Notes: generated by a model from the letters alone, not told the origin. Shown: positions 35,276-45,338, numbered from the stretch's first letter. The stretch is 64,000 nt of DNA from Jonesia quinghaiensis DSM 15701 (GCF_000423205.1 NZ_AUHN01000004.1:310001-374000); one strand, 5' to 3'. Program-made: numbers and translations.

Positions 35276-35689
35276 ATGGCACACAACCACCGGCAGATCG
35301 GCGAGGTCGCGGAACGTACTGGACTGTCCCTGCGGACAATCCGCTACTACGAAGAAGTGGGCCTCATTACCCCCTCTGCCCGCTCCCAGGGCGGTTTCCG
35401 TCTCTACACAGAGGAAGACATCGCCCGGCTTGACGTGGTGAAAGCCATGAAACCGCTGGATTTCTCCCTCGACGAGATGCGCGGCCTCCTTGAGTCACTC
35501 GACACTCTCGATGACCCCGCCGCCACAGCCAAAGACCACGCAGATGCACTCGAGCGGCTTGACATGTTCCATGCCGCCACCGACGAGCGCTGCCAAGCTC
35601 TACGACGCCAACTCAGCATCGCTGAAGGTTTCGCCGAGCAACTCCGCACCCACACCATCCGACACCAGGCAGTGAGTCCCCGCACGTGA
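35276..35689 (+). CDS. MerR-family transcriptional regulator
   Basis: 137 residues. The N-terminal MerR winged helix is textbook (IGEVAERTGLSLRTIRYYEE, then GLITPSARSQGGFRLYTEED), followed by a dimerisation helix and a short C-terminal domain without the metal-binding Cys pattern of MerR/ZntR, so it is a small-ligand or redox type. RBS AGGAG 8 nt before the ATG. The stop overlaps the GTG of prfC. Divergent from the efflux operon, with 198 bp between. Confidence 0.9.
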   Translation: MAHNHRQIGEVAERTGLSLRTIRYYEEVGLITPSARSQGGFRLYTEEDIARLDVVKAMKPLDFSLDEMRGLLESLDTLDDPAATAKDHADALERLDMFHAATDERCQALRRQLSIAEGFAEQLRTHTIRHQAVSPRT

Positions 35690-37269
35690 CATCAGTAACT
35701 TTGTCAAACCAAACCATCATCGATGAAGCGTCCCGGCGGCGTTCCATCGCCGTCATTTCACACCCGGACGCCGGTAAATCCACCCTCACCGAAGCACTGG
35801 CTTTGCACGCCAAAGTCATCTCGGAGGCTGGCGCCGTCCACGGGCGCGGTAACCGCGCCGGTGTGGTGTCAGACTGGTTGGACATCGAAAAGAAACGCGG
35901 AATTTCTATTACCTCCGCAGCTCTCCAGTTCGAATACCGCGGTCTCGTCATCAACCTTCTGGACACCCCCGGTCACGCTGACTTCTCTGAAGACACCTAC
36001 CGTGTGCTAACCGCCGTCGACGCCGCGGTCATGCTCATTGACTCCTCCAAAGGGTTGGAACCACAAACTCTCAAACTGTTTGAGGTGTGCCGCCAACGCG
36101 GAGTGCCCGTTATTACGTTCATCAATAAGTGGGACCGCCTCGGTAAAGAAGCACTTGAACTGTGCGACGAACTCACCGAACGCATCAACCTGACCCCCAC
36201 CCCCATCACCTGGCCCATTGGCCGCGCTGGGGAGATGAAAGGGATCATTGACCTGCGTGACCGCAGTGTCACGTTCTATGAGCGTGCACCTGGTGGAGCA
36301 ACACTGGCCCTGTCAGAAACCGTCACCCTCGACGAGGCGTTGACCCGCCACCCAGAAGACGTCACCGAAGCCATTGAAGCGTCCGGTTTGCTCGGTGAAT
36401 ACGACCCCGTCACATTCCACGAAGGCACCACCTCCCCGCTACTGTTCGGGGCCGCTTTAACGAACATCGGCGTCAGTGAACTGCTGTCCGTGGTGGAAAC
36501 TGTGGCACCATCACCTGGGCCGCGTGCGCTAGCAAACGGAACCCCACGCCCTATCGATGCACCCTTCAGCGGGTTTGTCTTCAAAATGCAGGCCGGAATG
36601 GACCGGGCACACCGTGACCACCTGGCGTTTGTGCGGGTGTGCTCCGGGCAGTTCACTCGTGGGATGACTGTGGTTCAGGAACGCACTGGGCGTTCCTTCG
36701 CCACCAAGTACGCACTGTCAGTCTTTGGGCGCGATCGTTCCACCATCGAAACCGCGTACCCCGGCGATGTTGTTGGTTTAGTGAACGCATCATCCCTCCA
36801 CGTGGGTGACACCATCCACTCAACTGATTCACCAGGCGGCTCATACCCACCCATGCCGCACTTCGAAACAGAACACTTCTCCACGGTGCGCGTGAAAGAC
36901 CCAAGCCAGTCCAAACAATTCCGAAAAGGAATTGCCCAACTGGAACAAGAAGGTGTCATCCAAATTCTCATCTCTGAGAACCGCGGTGACGCTTCACCAA
37001 TCCTCGCCGCCGTGGGACCACTGCAATTCGAGGTTGCAGCGTTCCGCATGGAACAAGAATTCCACGCGCCCATCATCACAGACCACTTGGAGTACTCGGT
37101 GGCCCGCAACGCCAGCGCAGCGGATGTCGCAGCGATCAGCGGGACGCTCGGTGTGGAAATTGCTCGCCGTAGCAACGGCACAGCCGTGGCATTAATTCGC
37201 GACAAGTGGCGACTCAAAACACTCATGACCAACCACCCCACCCTGTTCGCTGAGGCACAGCCCCAGTGA
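35686..37269 (+). CDS. prfC: Peptide chain release factor 3
   Basis: 527 residues starting with GTG that overlaps the MerR stop (GTGA). GTPase motifs: G1 SHPDAGKST, G2/T region GISITSAALQF, G3 DTPGHADF and G4 NKWD, then the RF3-specific domains with GEMKGIIDLRD and the C-terminal ISENRGDASPILAAVGPLQFE. Recycles RF1/RF2 after termination. Its location between a MerR regulator and a transporter is unusual but the sequence is canonical. Confidence 0.96.
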   Translation: MTSVTLSNQTIIDEASRRRSIAVISHPDAGKSTLTEALALHAKVISEAGAVHGRGNRAGVVSDWLDIEKKRGISITSAALQFEYRGLVINLLDTPGHADFSEDTYRVLTAVDAAVMLIDSSKGLEPQTLKLFEVCRQRGVPVITFINKWDRLGKEALELCDELTERINLTPTPITWPIGRAGEMKGIIDLRDRSVTFYERAPGGATLALSETVTLDEALTRHPEDVTEAIEASGLLGEYDPVTFHEGTTSPLLFGAALTNIGVSELLSVVETVAPSPGPRALANGTPRPIDAPFSGFVFKMQAGMDRAHRDHLAFVRVCSGQFTRGMTVVQERTGRSFATKYALSVFGRDRSTIETAYPGDVVGLVNASSLHVGDTIHSTDSPGGSYPPMPHFETEHFSTVRVKDPSQSKQFRKGIAQLEQEGVIQILISENRGDASPILAAVGPLQFEVAAFRMEQEFHAPIITDHLEYSVARNASAADVAAISGTLGVEIARRSNGTAVALIRDKWRLKTLMTNHPTLFAEAQPQ

Positions 37270-38594
37270 AATCACCACTAGCAATACACCGTGAATCCCT
37301 TGAACCGGGTGGTTTTTACGGATGGCACATGGTGGTTTATGCCTCCATTGCCCTCGCCGCAACGGGGCCAGGGCAGACCGTTGGTGTTTCACTGTTCATT
37401 GACCCGCTCATCGCTGACCTAGGGGTGAGCCGGTCATCGATCTCTACCGCCTACATGCTTGGTACTTTGGCAGGAGCATTTGCTTTGCCTTGGATTGGGC
37501 GGGGCATTGACCGGTTTGGTATTCGCCGCTCGATGCTAGTCATTGGTTTCGCATTTGGTGGCATCCTCATGGCGATGTCTTTGATCAATGACATCGTTGG
37601 TTTGACCGCTGGCTTTGTTGGCATTCGCATGGCAGGGCAAGGGGCGCTTGGACTTGTTGCCACAACATCGGTTGCGATGTGGTTCTCCCGCCGTCGCGGT
37701 CTCGCAACGGGGATTGTGTCAGCTATCGGGGCGATTGGAATCTCATCGACCCCACTGATTTTGGAGGGGTACCTTCTTCAACATGGGTGGCGTACCGCGT
37801 GGGTGGTTGAGGGCCTTGCCATTTGGGTGATTGTTCTCCCCCTAGCGTTTTTCGGTATCCGCAACAAACCATCTGATCTGAAACAGCGACCTGATGGGCC
37901 AACACCAAAGCAACACCGTGACACACACGGTGCACCTACCGCGCAATTTTTGCATGAGCCTCATGTCTCCTACACGCGCGCTCAAACATTACGTGAACCG
38001 TACTTTTGGCTTATCGCATCGGCGGTCGCCCTTTCTGGGCTTCTGACAACAGCTGTGTCATTCCACCAAATTTCGTTACTCACCTCACGAGGCCTCACCG
38101 CCGCGCAAGCAGCAGCAAACTTCATTCCGCAAACGGTCGCTGGTCTCGCAGCAACATTGATAACCGGGTACCTGATGGACCGTTTCGCTGGGCGATGGAT
38201 GATTGTTGGGTCGATGCTCACCCTCGCAGGCGCTTTGTGGTGGGGAACACATGTGAGCCCGGGCATATCGGCAATTGCTTTTGGGGCCATGCTGGGATCA
38301 GCGGGAAGCATGATTAGAGCTGTTGAAGCCGCAGCCCTCCCCCGCTACTTCGGACTGCAATATATCGGGTCGATTCGTGGTCTTGTTGCGGCAATCAGTG
38401 TGGGCGGAACCGCTTGTGGACCGCTACTTTTCGCGACTGTCTTTGAATCAACTGGCACCTACAACCCGGCGCTTTACATCTCTATGTTTGCGCCTCTCGC
38501 TCTATGCGGATGGGCGGTTTTTGCGCGCGAACCCGGATCGCGCCCTAAACAACACGAAGGCACAAGTACCAAAGATGGCGCGTCCAGGCCCTGA
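37266..38594 (+). CDS. MFS transporter (monocarboxylate-type)
   Basis: 442 residues beginning GTG in a GTGA overlap with prfC. The N-terminal FYGWHMVVYASIALAATGPG and motif-A-like GRGIDRFGIRRS are typical of the oxalate/formate-antiporter or MCT branch of the major facilitator superfamily. Twelve helices with a central His/Thr-rich cytoplasmic loop (~residues 205-235). Substrate unknown. The 175 bp after its stop hold no recognised feature. Confidence 0.88.
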   Translation: MKSPLAIHRESLEPGGFYGWHMVVYASIALAATGPGQTVGVSLFIDPLIADLGVSRSSISTAYMLGTLAGAFALPWIGRGIDRFGIRRSMLVIGFAFGGILMAMSLINDIVGLTAGFVGIRMAGQGALGLVATTSVAMWFSRRRGLATGIVSAIGAIGISSTPLILEGYLLQHGWRTAWVVEGLAIWVIVLPLAFFGIRNKPSDLKQRPDGPTPKQHRDTHGAPTAQFLHEPHVSYTRAQTLREPYFWLIASAVALSGLLTTAVSFHQISLLTSRGLTAAQAAANFIPQTVAGLAATLITGYLMDRFAGRWMIVGSMLTLAGALWWGTHVSPGISAIAFGAMLGSAGSMIRAVEAAALPRYFGLQYIGSIRGLVAAISVGGTACGPLLFATVFESTGTYNPALYISMFAPLALCGWAVFAREPGSRPKQHEGTSTKDGASRP

Positions 38595-38769
38595 GATTGC
38601 CACTACACCCTTCCGTAACGTTAGGGTAGAGTTTCATCCGGCGCTGTGAGTCCACCCGACGGGGCTGGCGTCACCTCCACCACCTGATTTTTGCGCGGCG
38701 TAGCGTGCTGAGGCCCTGCCGCGCCATATTCCTGCGGGCCACGGCTCAACATGTGAACGGAACTTGTGA

Positions 38770-40290
38770 ATGACTGTTGAAAAACCCCTGCCCTCTGCAC
38801 CCCCTGAGGCAGATGAACAGCACTCAGTGCTTGCAGCACTGAAGTCCCCTAAACGGCTGAAAACTGAGGTACTCGCTGGGCTTGTTGTTGCACTCGCCCT
38901 GATCCCTGAAGCTATTTCCTTCTCAATCATCGCGGGCGTTGACCCCCGGATCGGTCTCTTTGCCTCATTCACGATGGCCGTATCTATCGCGTTCCTCGGT
39001 GGACGCCCAGCGATGATTTCCGCCGCAACTGGCGCAATCGCACTGGTTATCGCCCCTGTTGCGCGAGAATACGGCCTCGACTACTTCATTGCCACGGTGA
39101 TTCTTGCCGGTATTTTCCAGGTGGTTCTTGGGGTCATCGGTGTTGCGAAGCTGATGCGCTTCATCCCGCGCTCCGTGATGGTCGGGTTTGTGAACTCACT
39201 GGCTATCCTTATTTTCCTCGCCCAGGTGCCTCACATGCGTGATGTTCCTGTGGTGGTTTACGGACTCATCGCGCTGGGCCTCGTGATCATCTTTGTACTG
39301 CCGCGGTTCACCACGATTGTTCCAGCGCCATTGGTTGCCATCGTTATTCTCACGGTCATCACCGTGACCTTCGCAATGAACGTCCCCACCGTCGGTGACG
39401 AAGGTGAACTACCCCGTTCATTGCCTTCCTTGTTCTTCCCGAACGTCCCCCTGACATGGGAAACATTCCAGATCATCGCGCCATTCGCACTGTCGATGGC
39501 TCTTGTTGGTCTGCTGGAATCCCTCATGACCGCAAAGCTTGTGGATGACGTCACTGACACCCACTCGAATAAAACCCGTGAAGCATGGGGCCAAGGTGCC
39601 GCAAACATCATCACCGGTTTCTTCGGTGGTATGGGTGGTTGCGCGATGATCGGTCAAACCATGATCAACGTAAAAGTTTCTGGTGCTCGCACCCGGATCT
39701 CAACGTTCCTCGCCGGAATGTTCCTGCTCGCTCTCATCGTTGGCTTGGGCGACGTCGTCGCGATCATCCCAATGGCTGCACTCGTTGCCGTGATGATTGT
39801 TGTATCCGTGGCCACCTTCGACTGGCACTCCATCCAGATCGCAACACTGCGCCGCATGCCAAAGTCCGAAACCATCGTCATGCTCACAACGGTTGTCGTT
39901 GTTGTTGCCACACACAACCTGGCCATTGGTGTTCTCGTCGGCGTGATTGTCGCGGCGCTGTTGTTCTTGCGTCGCGTTGCGCACTTCACCGAGGTTGTTC
40001 GCCTCGACAAAACCGATGACGACAACGAGCGCGTGTACGCCGTGAAGGGCGAGTTGTTCTTCGCGTCCTCCAACGACTTGGTGTACCAATTCGACTACAC
40101 CGGTGACCCCAAGAACATTGTGATCGACATGTCTGGTGCCCACATTTGGGATGCCTCAACTGTTGCCACCCTCGACGCCATCACCACAAAATACCGGCGT
40201 AAAGGCAAAAACGTCACCATCATTGGTTTGAACGAAGATTCCGCTGAGCGTCACGGGCGCCTTGCCGGGAACATGGGCGAAGGCCACTAA
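38770..40290 (+). CDS. SulP-family anion transporter with STAS domain
   Basis: 506 residues. Membrane domain from ~residue 30 with GLVVALALIPEAISFSIIAG and PRIGLFASF, the SLC26/SulP signature, followed by ~12-14 helices. A C-terminal STAS domain (~residues 420-500: KNIVIDMSGAHIWDASTVAT) completes the family architecture. Carries sulfate, bicarbonate or another anion; no cognate carbonic anhydrase or assimilation genes are nearby. Monocistronic with ATG after GGAAC. Confidence 0.93.
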   Translation: MTVEKPLPSAPPEADEQHSVLAALKSPKRLKTEVLAGLVVALALIPEAISFSIIAGVDPRIGLFASFTMAVSIAFLGGRPAMISAATGAIALVIAPVAREYGLDYFIATVILAGIFQVVLGVIGVAKLMRFIPRSVMVGFVNSLAILIFLAQVPHMRDVPVVVYGLIALGLVIIFVLPRFTTIVPAPLVAIVILTVITVTFAMNVPTVGDEGELPRSLPSLFFPNVPLTWETFQIIAPFALSMALVGLLESLMTAKLVDDVTDTHSNKTREAWGQGAANIITGFFGGMGGCAMIGQTMINVKVSGARTRISTFLAGMFLLALIVGLGDVVAIIPMAALVAVMIVVSVATFDWHSIQIATLRRMPKSETIVMLTTVVVVVATHNLAIGVLVGVIVAALLFLRRVAHFTEVVRLDKTDDDNERVYAVKGELFFASSNDLVYQFDYTGDPKNIVIDMSGAHIWDASTVATLDAITTKYRRKGKNVTIIGLNEDSAERHGRLAGNMGEGH

Positions 40291-40353
40291 CCGAGCACGT
40301 CGCGCGCATCGAGCACGATAGTTCAATCACCTCACTGTGCAGGGAGGCAGCGT

Positions 40354-40779
40354 TCAGCTGTCTCCCTGTAACGTTTCACGCCACGTTTTCTCTTTCTCGA
40401 GGTATTCGTTTCCCTCAAACTCAGCGAAGTCAGACTCGTCAGTAATACGACGCACTTCAAGCGAGGACCCAGGCACCATGGGGCACCGCGCCGCCCACAT
40501 CGTTGCTTCATCCAACGACGCGACGTTGAGCACCCAGTACCCGCTGAACCGTTCACTGACACCGCCGTACGCGCCGAGGCGAATTGTTGGGGCATCGCCC
40601 GTGAACTCAACAACCGCCCCCTCATTGGGGTCTGCGAGACCGTCACCGCCTGCTAGAACACCAGCGTCCATGAGCGCTTCGTTGTAAATCCCCATGGCGT
40701 TGATGACATCTTCATACGACTTGCCTTTAGCTGCTGCCTGGGATTCCTCTGTGGCCCGCATGATGAGCATGTATGCCAT
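40354..40779 (-). CDS. YCII/DGPF-domain protein
   Basis: 141 residues from the ATG at 40779 (preceded by AGGGG). MAYMLIMRATEESQAAA, then GVLAGGDGLADPNEGAVVEF and FSGYWVLNVASLDEATMWAARCP, are characteristic of the DGPF/YCII ferredoxin-like family. Many of these proteins sit next to ECF sigma factors, but none is present here. Catalytic role unproven. The earlier in-frame start at 40827 lacks the typical N-terminus. Confidence 0.85.
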   Translation of the reverse strand: MAYMLIMRATEESQAAAKGKSYEDVINAMGIYNEALMDAGVLAGGDGLADPNEGAVVEFTGDAPTIRLGAYGGVSERFSGYWVLNVASLDEATMWAARCPMVPGSSLEVRRITDESDFAEFEGNEYLEKEKTWRETLQGDS

Positions 40780-40931
40780 TGCGGTCCCCTCTCTGCTTTT
40801 TCTGACACCTCTGACAGTTCCGAGCATGGCACGGCAGTGCAGGTACCGCTCCTTGAACCCGATTCGGTGTCGAGTTCTTCAACCACCTCGTTCGCCGAGA
40901 GCACTTCGCTGGGGTCACGTAGGCTGGAGTG

Positions 40932-41966
40932 ATGGTTGAACGTGAAATTAACAAGACTCATTCCACCCCCGGTAAGTACGTTGAACCCGGCCAGGACTAC
41001 GACCGCGACACTCAATACATTGAGGACCGTATTACCGCCGATGCACGTGATGGTTGGCCTGTTGAGGCTGGCCGGTACCGTCTTGTTGCGGCGCGGGCCT
41101 GCCCGTGGGCTAACCGCGCGATCATTGTGCGGCGGCTCCTTGGCCTCGAAGATGCCATCTCCTTGGGCACACCCGGCCCGGTACACGACGAACGCAGCTG
41201 GACGTTTGATCTCGACCCTGACGGTGTTGACCCTGTTCTGGGTATTGAACGCCTCCAAGATGCTTACTTCGCCCGGTTCCGCGACTACCCGCGCGGCATT
41301 ACCGTGCCTGCGATGGTAGACATTCCCACAGGTGCGGTTGTCACCAATAACTTCCCGCAAATCACTCTCGACTTTTCAACACAGTGGACACAGTTCCACC
41401 GCAACGGGGCGCCAGACCTGTACCCGGAGGCTTTGCGCAGCGAAATCGATGAGGTCGCTGAACTCGTCTACCAAGACGTCAACAATGGCGTGTACCGGGC
41501 GGGGTTCGCCGGGTCGCAAAAGTCTTATGAACGCGCCTACAACACCCTGTTCAACCGCCTCGACTGGTTGAGTGAACGGCTTTCCACACAGCGTTACCTC
41601 GTTGGCGACACCATCACAGAAGCTGACGTGCGACTCTTCACAACGCTCGCGCGTTTTGATGCGGTCTACCACGGCCACTTCAAATGCAACCGCAACAAAC
41701 TCATCGAGATGCCCGTGCTGTGGGCTTACGCCCGCGACCTGTTCCAAACCCCCGGGTTTGGTGACACCATCGACTTCCAACAAATCAAAGACCACTACTA
41801 CCAGGTGCACCGCGACATCAACCCTTCCGGGATTGTGCCGCTCGGACCCGATGCGTCTGCTTGGTTGAGTGAGCATGGGCGTGAAGAACTTGGTGGGCGC
41901 CCCTTCGGTGATGGCACCCCACCGCCGCCACCACACGACGGTGAAAAAGTCCCCGACATCGGGTAG
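40932..41966 (+). CDS. Glutathionyl-hydroquinone reductase-like protein (Xi-class GST fold)
   Basis: 344 residues. The redox Cys57 lies in ARACPWANR, the family signature; the C-terminal helical domain contains FAGSQKSYERAYNTLFNRLDWL and the DTITEADVRLFTTLARFD segment. Reduces S-conjugated hydroquinones in other bacteria; since actinomycetes usually use mycothiol, the co-substrate here is probably mycothiol. A GTG at 40929 gives an alternative start one codon upstream. Followed by a 21-bp hairpin. Confidence 0.92.
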   Translation: MVEREINKTHSTPGKYVEPGQDYDRDTQYIEDRITADARDGWPVEAGRYRLVAARACPWANRAIIVRRLLGLEDAISLGTPGPVHDERSWTFDLDPDGVDPVLGIERLQDAYFARFRDYPRGITVPAMVDIPTGAVVTNNFPQITLDFSTQWTQFHRNGAPDLYPEALRSEIDEVAELVYQDVNNGVYRAGFAGSQKSYERAYNTLFNRLDWLSERLSTQRYLVGDTITEADVRLFTTLARFDAVYHGHFKCNRNKLIEMPVLWAYARDLFQTPGFGDTIDFQQIKDHYYQVHRDINPSGIVPLGPDASAWLSEHGREELGGRPFGDGTPPPPPHDGEKVPDIG

Positions 41967-41975
41967 CTCAAGGCT

Positions 41976-42025
41976 GTTCAGTTTTTCTGGTGTTCATTTC
42001 TGATTGAACACGAGAAAAATTGAAC
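41976..42025. terminator. 21-bp hairpin with A/T runs, bidirectional
   Basis: Arms 41976-41996 and 42005-42025 match at 19 of 21 positions, with an 8-nt loop and T5/A5 tracts within the stem. It separates the GST-like gene from the convergent gene at 42050. Confidence 0.75.
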
Positions 42026-42049
42026 GCTGTCGTTTGGCGGCATGGCTGG

Positions 42050-42976
42050 TTAGTTGTGGTCGGTGTCGGCCCAGCTGGTGTACGGGGTGGGGTCGACGTT
42101 GAAGTGCATTGTTGCCCCGGGGTTCCAGCCGATAATGGCGGTTGTTTCGCCGTCAACAGTGATGGGCCGGTAGGCGGTGGTCAGGAAACCAGCGAGCGTG
42201 AGCTCCACCCATGACACGTGTTCAACGATGTTCTCCCAAGCGGGAGTAACCCACCGTGGGTGGCGCCCGAGGAAAGCATCCCAGTCTTTGCGTGTTTGGG
42301 TGCTTGTTATGCGCGCGGACCCCAGCGACAGCAGGTGTTTCCAATCATCGACTCCGCGAATGCGTACTCCGTTGTCGCTCATGGGGCCTTGAAACTGCAT
42401 GACCCGGTGATCGCCTTGGGGCATCGTGTCATTGTCAACGCACACGGCAAGGGTACTGGCCGCAGACCCGATTGGGCCTGGTGTTGTTTGAATGGAGTGG
42501 GCGTAGCGGGGCTGGTTTGACCAGTGTTGCCGGTCGTTCAACTTCGACCAGTCTGAACTACCGGTATCTTTTGCGGTCACCCATTGCCCGCCGCCGCCCT
42601 CCCACCACCAGTCATACGCGGGGTCAGTTGCTATGTGCCGGGCGAGTGGGCGGAAAACTTCGCGGTACTGGAACAGTGTGTACTCAGGCCTGTTTAAGGG
42701 CGCTAACCAGCCCCAACTCAGGTCACTTGCCACACTGCCAACATGGGCGATGACGTGTTCCATAGAACCGCGCAGCGCAGCAAGCCCTGTTTCGTGGACT
42801 GCTTGTTCGAGGCGGAACAGGATCTCTTTGTCATTGCCTTGCAGAATGCTCTCAGGCTGCACCGCAGAACCGTCTAAGTGTTCCCGGGGCATAAAAGACA
42901 ACGACAAAAAGAAGAACAACGCCGGGAGGGAACCGAGCAGTTCCTCTTCACGCCGCGGAACGTCCTCATGAGTCAT
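42050..42976 (-). CDS. Hypothetical protein, Trp-rich
   Basis: 308 residues, without signal peptide or helix of membrane length except a short FFFLSLSFM run near residue 22. The sequence is unusually Trp-rich (DWWWEGGGGQWV, HWSNQP) and ends in a beta-rich part (WVELTLAGFLTTAYRPITVDGET). I do not recognise a family. Starts ATG with AGG upstream. Lies 69 nt downstream of the flavin reductase gene's neighbour on the same strand; not obviously in operon. Confidence 0.65.
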   Translation of the reverse strand: MTHEDVPRREEELLGSLPALFFFLSLSFMPREHLDGSAVQPESILQGNDKEILFRLEQAVHETGLAALRGSMEHVIAHVGSVASDLSWGWLAPLNRPEYTLFQYREVFRPLARHIATDPAYDWWWEGGGGQWVTAKDTGSSDWSKLNDRQHWSNQPRYAHSIQTTPGPIGSAASTLAVCVDNDTMPQGDHRVMQFQGPMSDNGVRIRGVDDWKHLLSLGSARITSTQTRKDWDAFLGRHPRWVTPAWENIVEHVSWVELTLAGFLTTAYRPITVDGETTAIIGWNPGATMHFNVDPTPYTSWADTDHN

Positions 42977-43045
42977 GAACCAAACCTACGGTGTGGTGTA
43001 TCCGTTATCTCTGAGACTTCCTGCCCAGGCCCACGCCCCCCACAA

Positions 43046-44404
43046 TCAGTCGAGATCCAACCCGCCAATCGCGGAGAGGTACGCCTCGTGGTAGGTCGGG
43101 AACTGTGGGATTTGGTCAAGGAGCACATCAATGGGGGTGTGGGTGCGAATCGCGAACGCAGCCCAGTGGATCCATTCGCTGGCCAGTGGCCCAACCGCCC
43201 ACGCCCCCACAAGGACGCGCCGGTCCGCATCAGCAATAACACCCAGTGTGCCGTGTGGTTCTTGTTCGTAAAGCCACGGTTTTGCTAACGCTGCGGTGAG
43301 GTCCAGTTCATTCTCAACCACGCGAATACCCTGTTCACGGGCCGCTTGTGCGGTCACCCCAACGGCGGCGATCTCCGGGTCGGCGAACACAACCCGCGGC
43401 ACACCGTCATAGGTTGCGGTGCGCTGCCCGCCGAGTATCGCATCGGCGACTATTCGTCCCTGATATTTAGCGACGTGCGTGTACGGCATAATCCCGGTGA
43501 CATCACCCACCGCCCACACGCCAGGCGCTGCCTGACAACGCTCATCCACAATAATTTCGCCGTGTTCCCCCAGGTGAACACCAGCATTTTCGACACCTAG
43601 TTCGCTAGTTCGTGGGGTACGGCCCGTCGCAAAAATAACAACATCAGCGGACTCTGTGGACCCGTCATTCAGGTGCAGAACACTCGCACCCGTCGCCTCG
43701 TCGCGTTCCGCTGACACAGGTTCCGCACCCAGACGCACTGTGACACCAGCATCGGCAATGTGTTGTTGCGCCAGGTCACCCACGCACGGGTCCTCACGGC
43801 TCAGCAGGTGCGGCCCCCTGTTGAGAACGGTCACCTGCACCCCAAACCGGGCCAGGAATGTCGCCGACTCAAGCGCAACCGCGCTGCCGCCCACAATAAT
43901 TGCCGAACCAGGCAGGTCCTTCACCGTGTACAGCTCGCGGTTTGTCCACGCGGTGATGGTGTCCACCCCATCAATGGGCGGCACAAAAGCCTGGGTGCCC
44001 GTGGCAATAATGATGGTGTCCGCGTGTAGTTGGGTGTCGCCCACGGCGACCACCCCCGCCCGCACGATGCGCGCCTCACCTTTGTACACCAGCACACCCT
44101 GGTCCTGGTAGGAGGACACCTGTTTGGCGTCGTCAAGGTGGCGGATCATCTCATCACGGTAGGTGCGGGTGTTTTCCCAGTTGAGGTGGGCATCTGACAC
44201 CCCAGCGGTGTTGCGCACCTCCTGCGCAACCTCTGGGGAGCGAAGCACCACTTTCGAGGGGATACACGCATAGTAGGCGCACTCCCCACCGATGAGTTCC
44301 CGTTCCACAACGGCAACCCGTTTGCCAGCTTTAGCGAGCTCGGAGGAGGCAACTTCCCCGCCTGGCCCCATACCGATCACTACGGCATCAACGTGCTCAT
44401 TCAT
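43046..44404 (-). CDS. FAD-dependent pyridine nucleotide-disulfide oxidoreductase
   Basis: 452 residues from the ATG at 44404 (GAGGAAGG upstream). FAD-binding VVIGMGPGGEVAS at the N-terminus, the redox-active CAYYAC loop followed by IPSK near residue 40, the NAD(P) Rossmann motif IIVGGSAVALESATFLARFG near 165, and FATGRTPRT then VWAVGDVTG before the dimerisation domain. The C-terminal FPTYHEAYLSAI carries the active-site His-Glu pair. Class relatives include mercuric, mycothione and lipoamide reductases; specificity is not readable. Longer starts to 44611 are rejected. Confidence 0.9.
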   Translation of the reverse strand: MNEHVDAVVIGMGPGGEVASSELAKAGKRVAVVERELIGGECAYYACIPSKVVLRSPEVAQEVRNTAGVSDAHLNWENTRTYRDEMIRHLDDAKQVSSYQDQGVLVYKGEARIVRAGVVAVGDTQLHADTIIIATGTQAFVPPIDGVDTITAWTNRELYTVKDLPGSAIIVGGSAVALESATFLARFGVQVTVLNRGPHLLSREDPCVGDLAQQHIADAGVTVRLGAEPVSAERDEATGASVLHLNDGSTESADVVIFATGRTPRTSELGVENAGVHLGEHGEIIVDERCQAAPGVWAVGDVTGIMPYTHVAKYQGRIVADAILGGQRTATYDGVPRVVFADPEIAAVGVTAQAAREQGIRVVENELDLTAALAKPWLYEQEPHGTLGVIADADRRVLVGAWAVGPLASEWIHWAAFAIRTHTPIDVLLDQIPQFPTYHEAYLSAIGGLDLD

Positions 44405-44526
44405 ATGCTGGCCTTCCTCACCGACGTGCTGGGGATGATTGCTCATCCCACTGTCACCCGCAGTCGAGCGCGCCGCAATCGGTGAGGAGCAAGAACACAG
44501 ACAACGCAAGGGGGAAACCGCGCGCT

Positions 44527-45156
44527 TTAGGCGGATGTCGCGCCGAGCATCGCGGAACTCACCAAGTTGTCCTTGGCGAGGCTTTCGCTCTGAAGAACAG
44601 CGACCTTCCACTCATCGGTGAGAGCAACAGCTGCAAAGTTTGAGTTAAACAACGCCATCAGCGTGGTGTGCACAGTTTTTGCACTGACAACACCAGCCGC
44701 GTTAGCGATATTGATCGCACCAGTTGCGTCGGAAAGCACCTCAGCAGCAAGCCCGTGGGTTTCGCTTTCAGCCAGAGAAGCAAGAATGCAATTGTTTGTC
44801 ATGTACCCCACAAAAGTCACCGTGTCGACGTTGTGGTCGCGCAACCATTCCAACAGGTCAGTACCTGCAAACACCGTTCCGTACTGTTTGGTGATCGTCT
44901 TCCACTCAGGTGTTTGTCGCTGGACGATGTCCGGGTGGACGTCAAAGCCAGGAGTGGTCGGGTCAAAAACTGGCGCACCTTCGCCACTTGTGTGTTGGAA
45001 CATGACAATCGGAATACCAGCGGCTGTGGCTGCATCAATTGCTTCGCCGATGCGCGGCAACGACTCTGCATGAGGCGGGTACTGGATTTCCAGCGGCCCA
45101 TCGACGTACTCGTTTTGAACATCAACAATGATCAGTGCGCGGCGCGGAATGGCCAT
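44527..45156 (-). CDS. Isochorismatase-like cysteine hydrolase
   Basis: 209 residues from the ATG at 45156 with AAGGAGCG upstream. The catalytic triad is visible: Asp12 in IVDVQNEY, Lys in TITKQYGTVFAGTDL, and Cys in VGYMTNNCILAS, with the cis-peptide Thr-Asn before it. The family includes nicotinamidases and N-carbamoyl amidohydrolases; this version has no metal-site His trio typical of PncA that I can see. Divergent from the GlxA regulator, which likely controls it. Confidence 0.92.
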   Translation of the reverse strand: MAIPRRALIIVDVQNEYVDGPLEIQYPPHAESLPRIGEAIDAATAAGIPIVMFQHTSGEGAPVFDPTTPGFDVHPDIVQRQTPEWKTITKQYGTVFAGTDLLEWLRDHNVDTVTFVGYMTNNCILASLAESETHGLAAEVLSDATGAINIANAAGVVSAKTVHTTLMALFNSNFAAVALTDEWKVAVLQSESLAKDNLVSSAMLGATSA

Positions 45157-45338
45157 GATTATTCGCTCCTTGTGGGGGACAAGGGCAGTGATTTCTGCCC
45201 TACGTTGATCTTTCCCCGCCACCACCTCACATACCATTGGCACAAGTGCATGGTTATGATGAGTTTGCGCCAAAGACGATGACCGCTATGTCCCACCAAG
45301 CGCACCACCCGTGCTGGTTAGAAACCACTGGAGAACTG

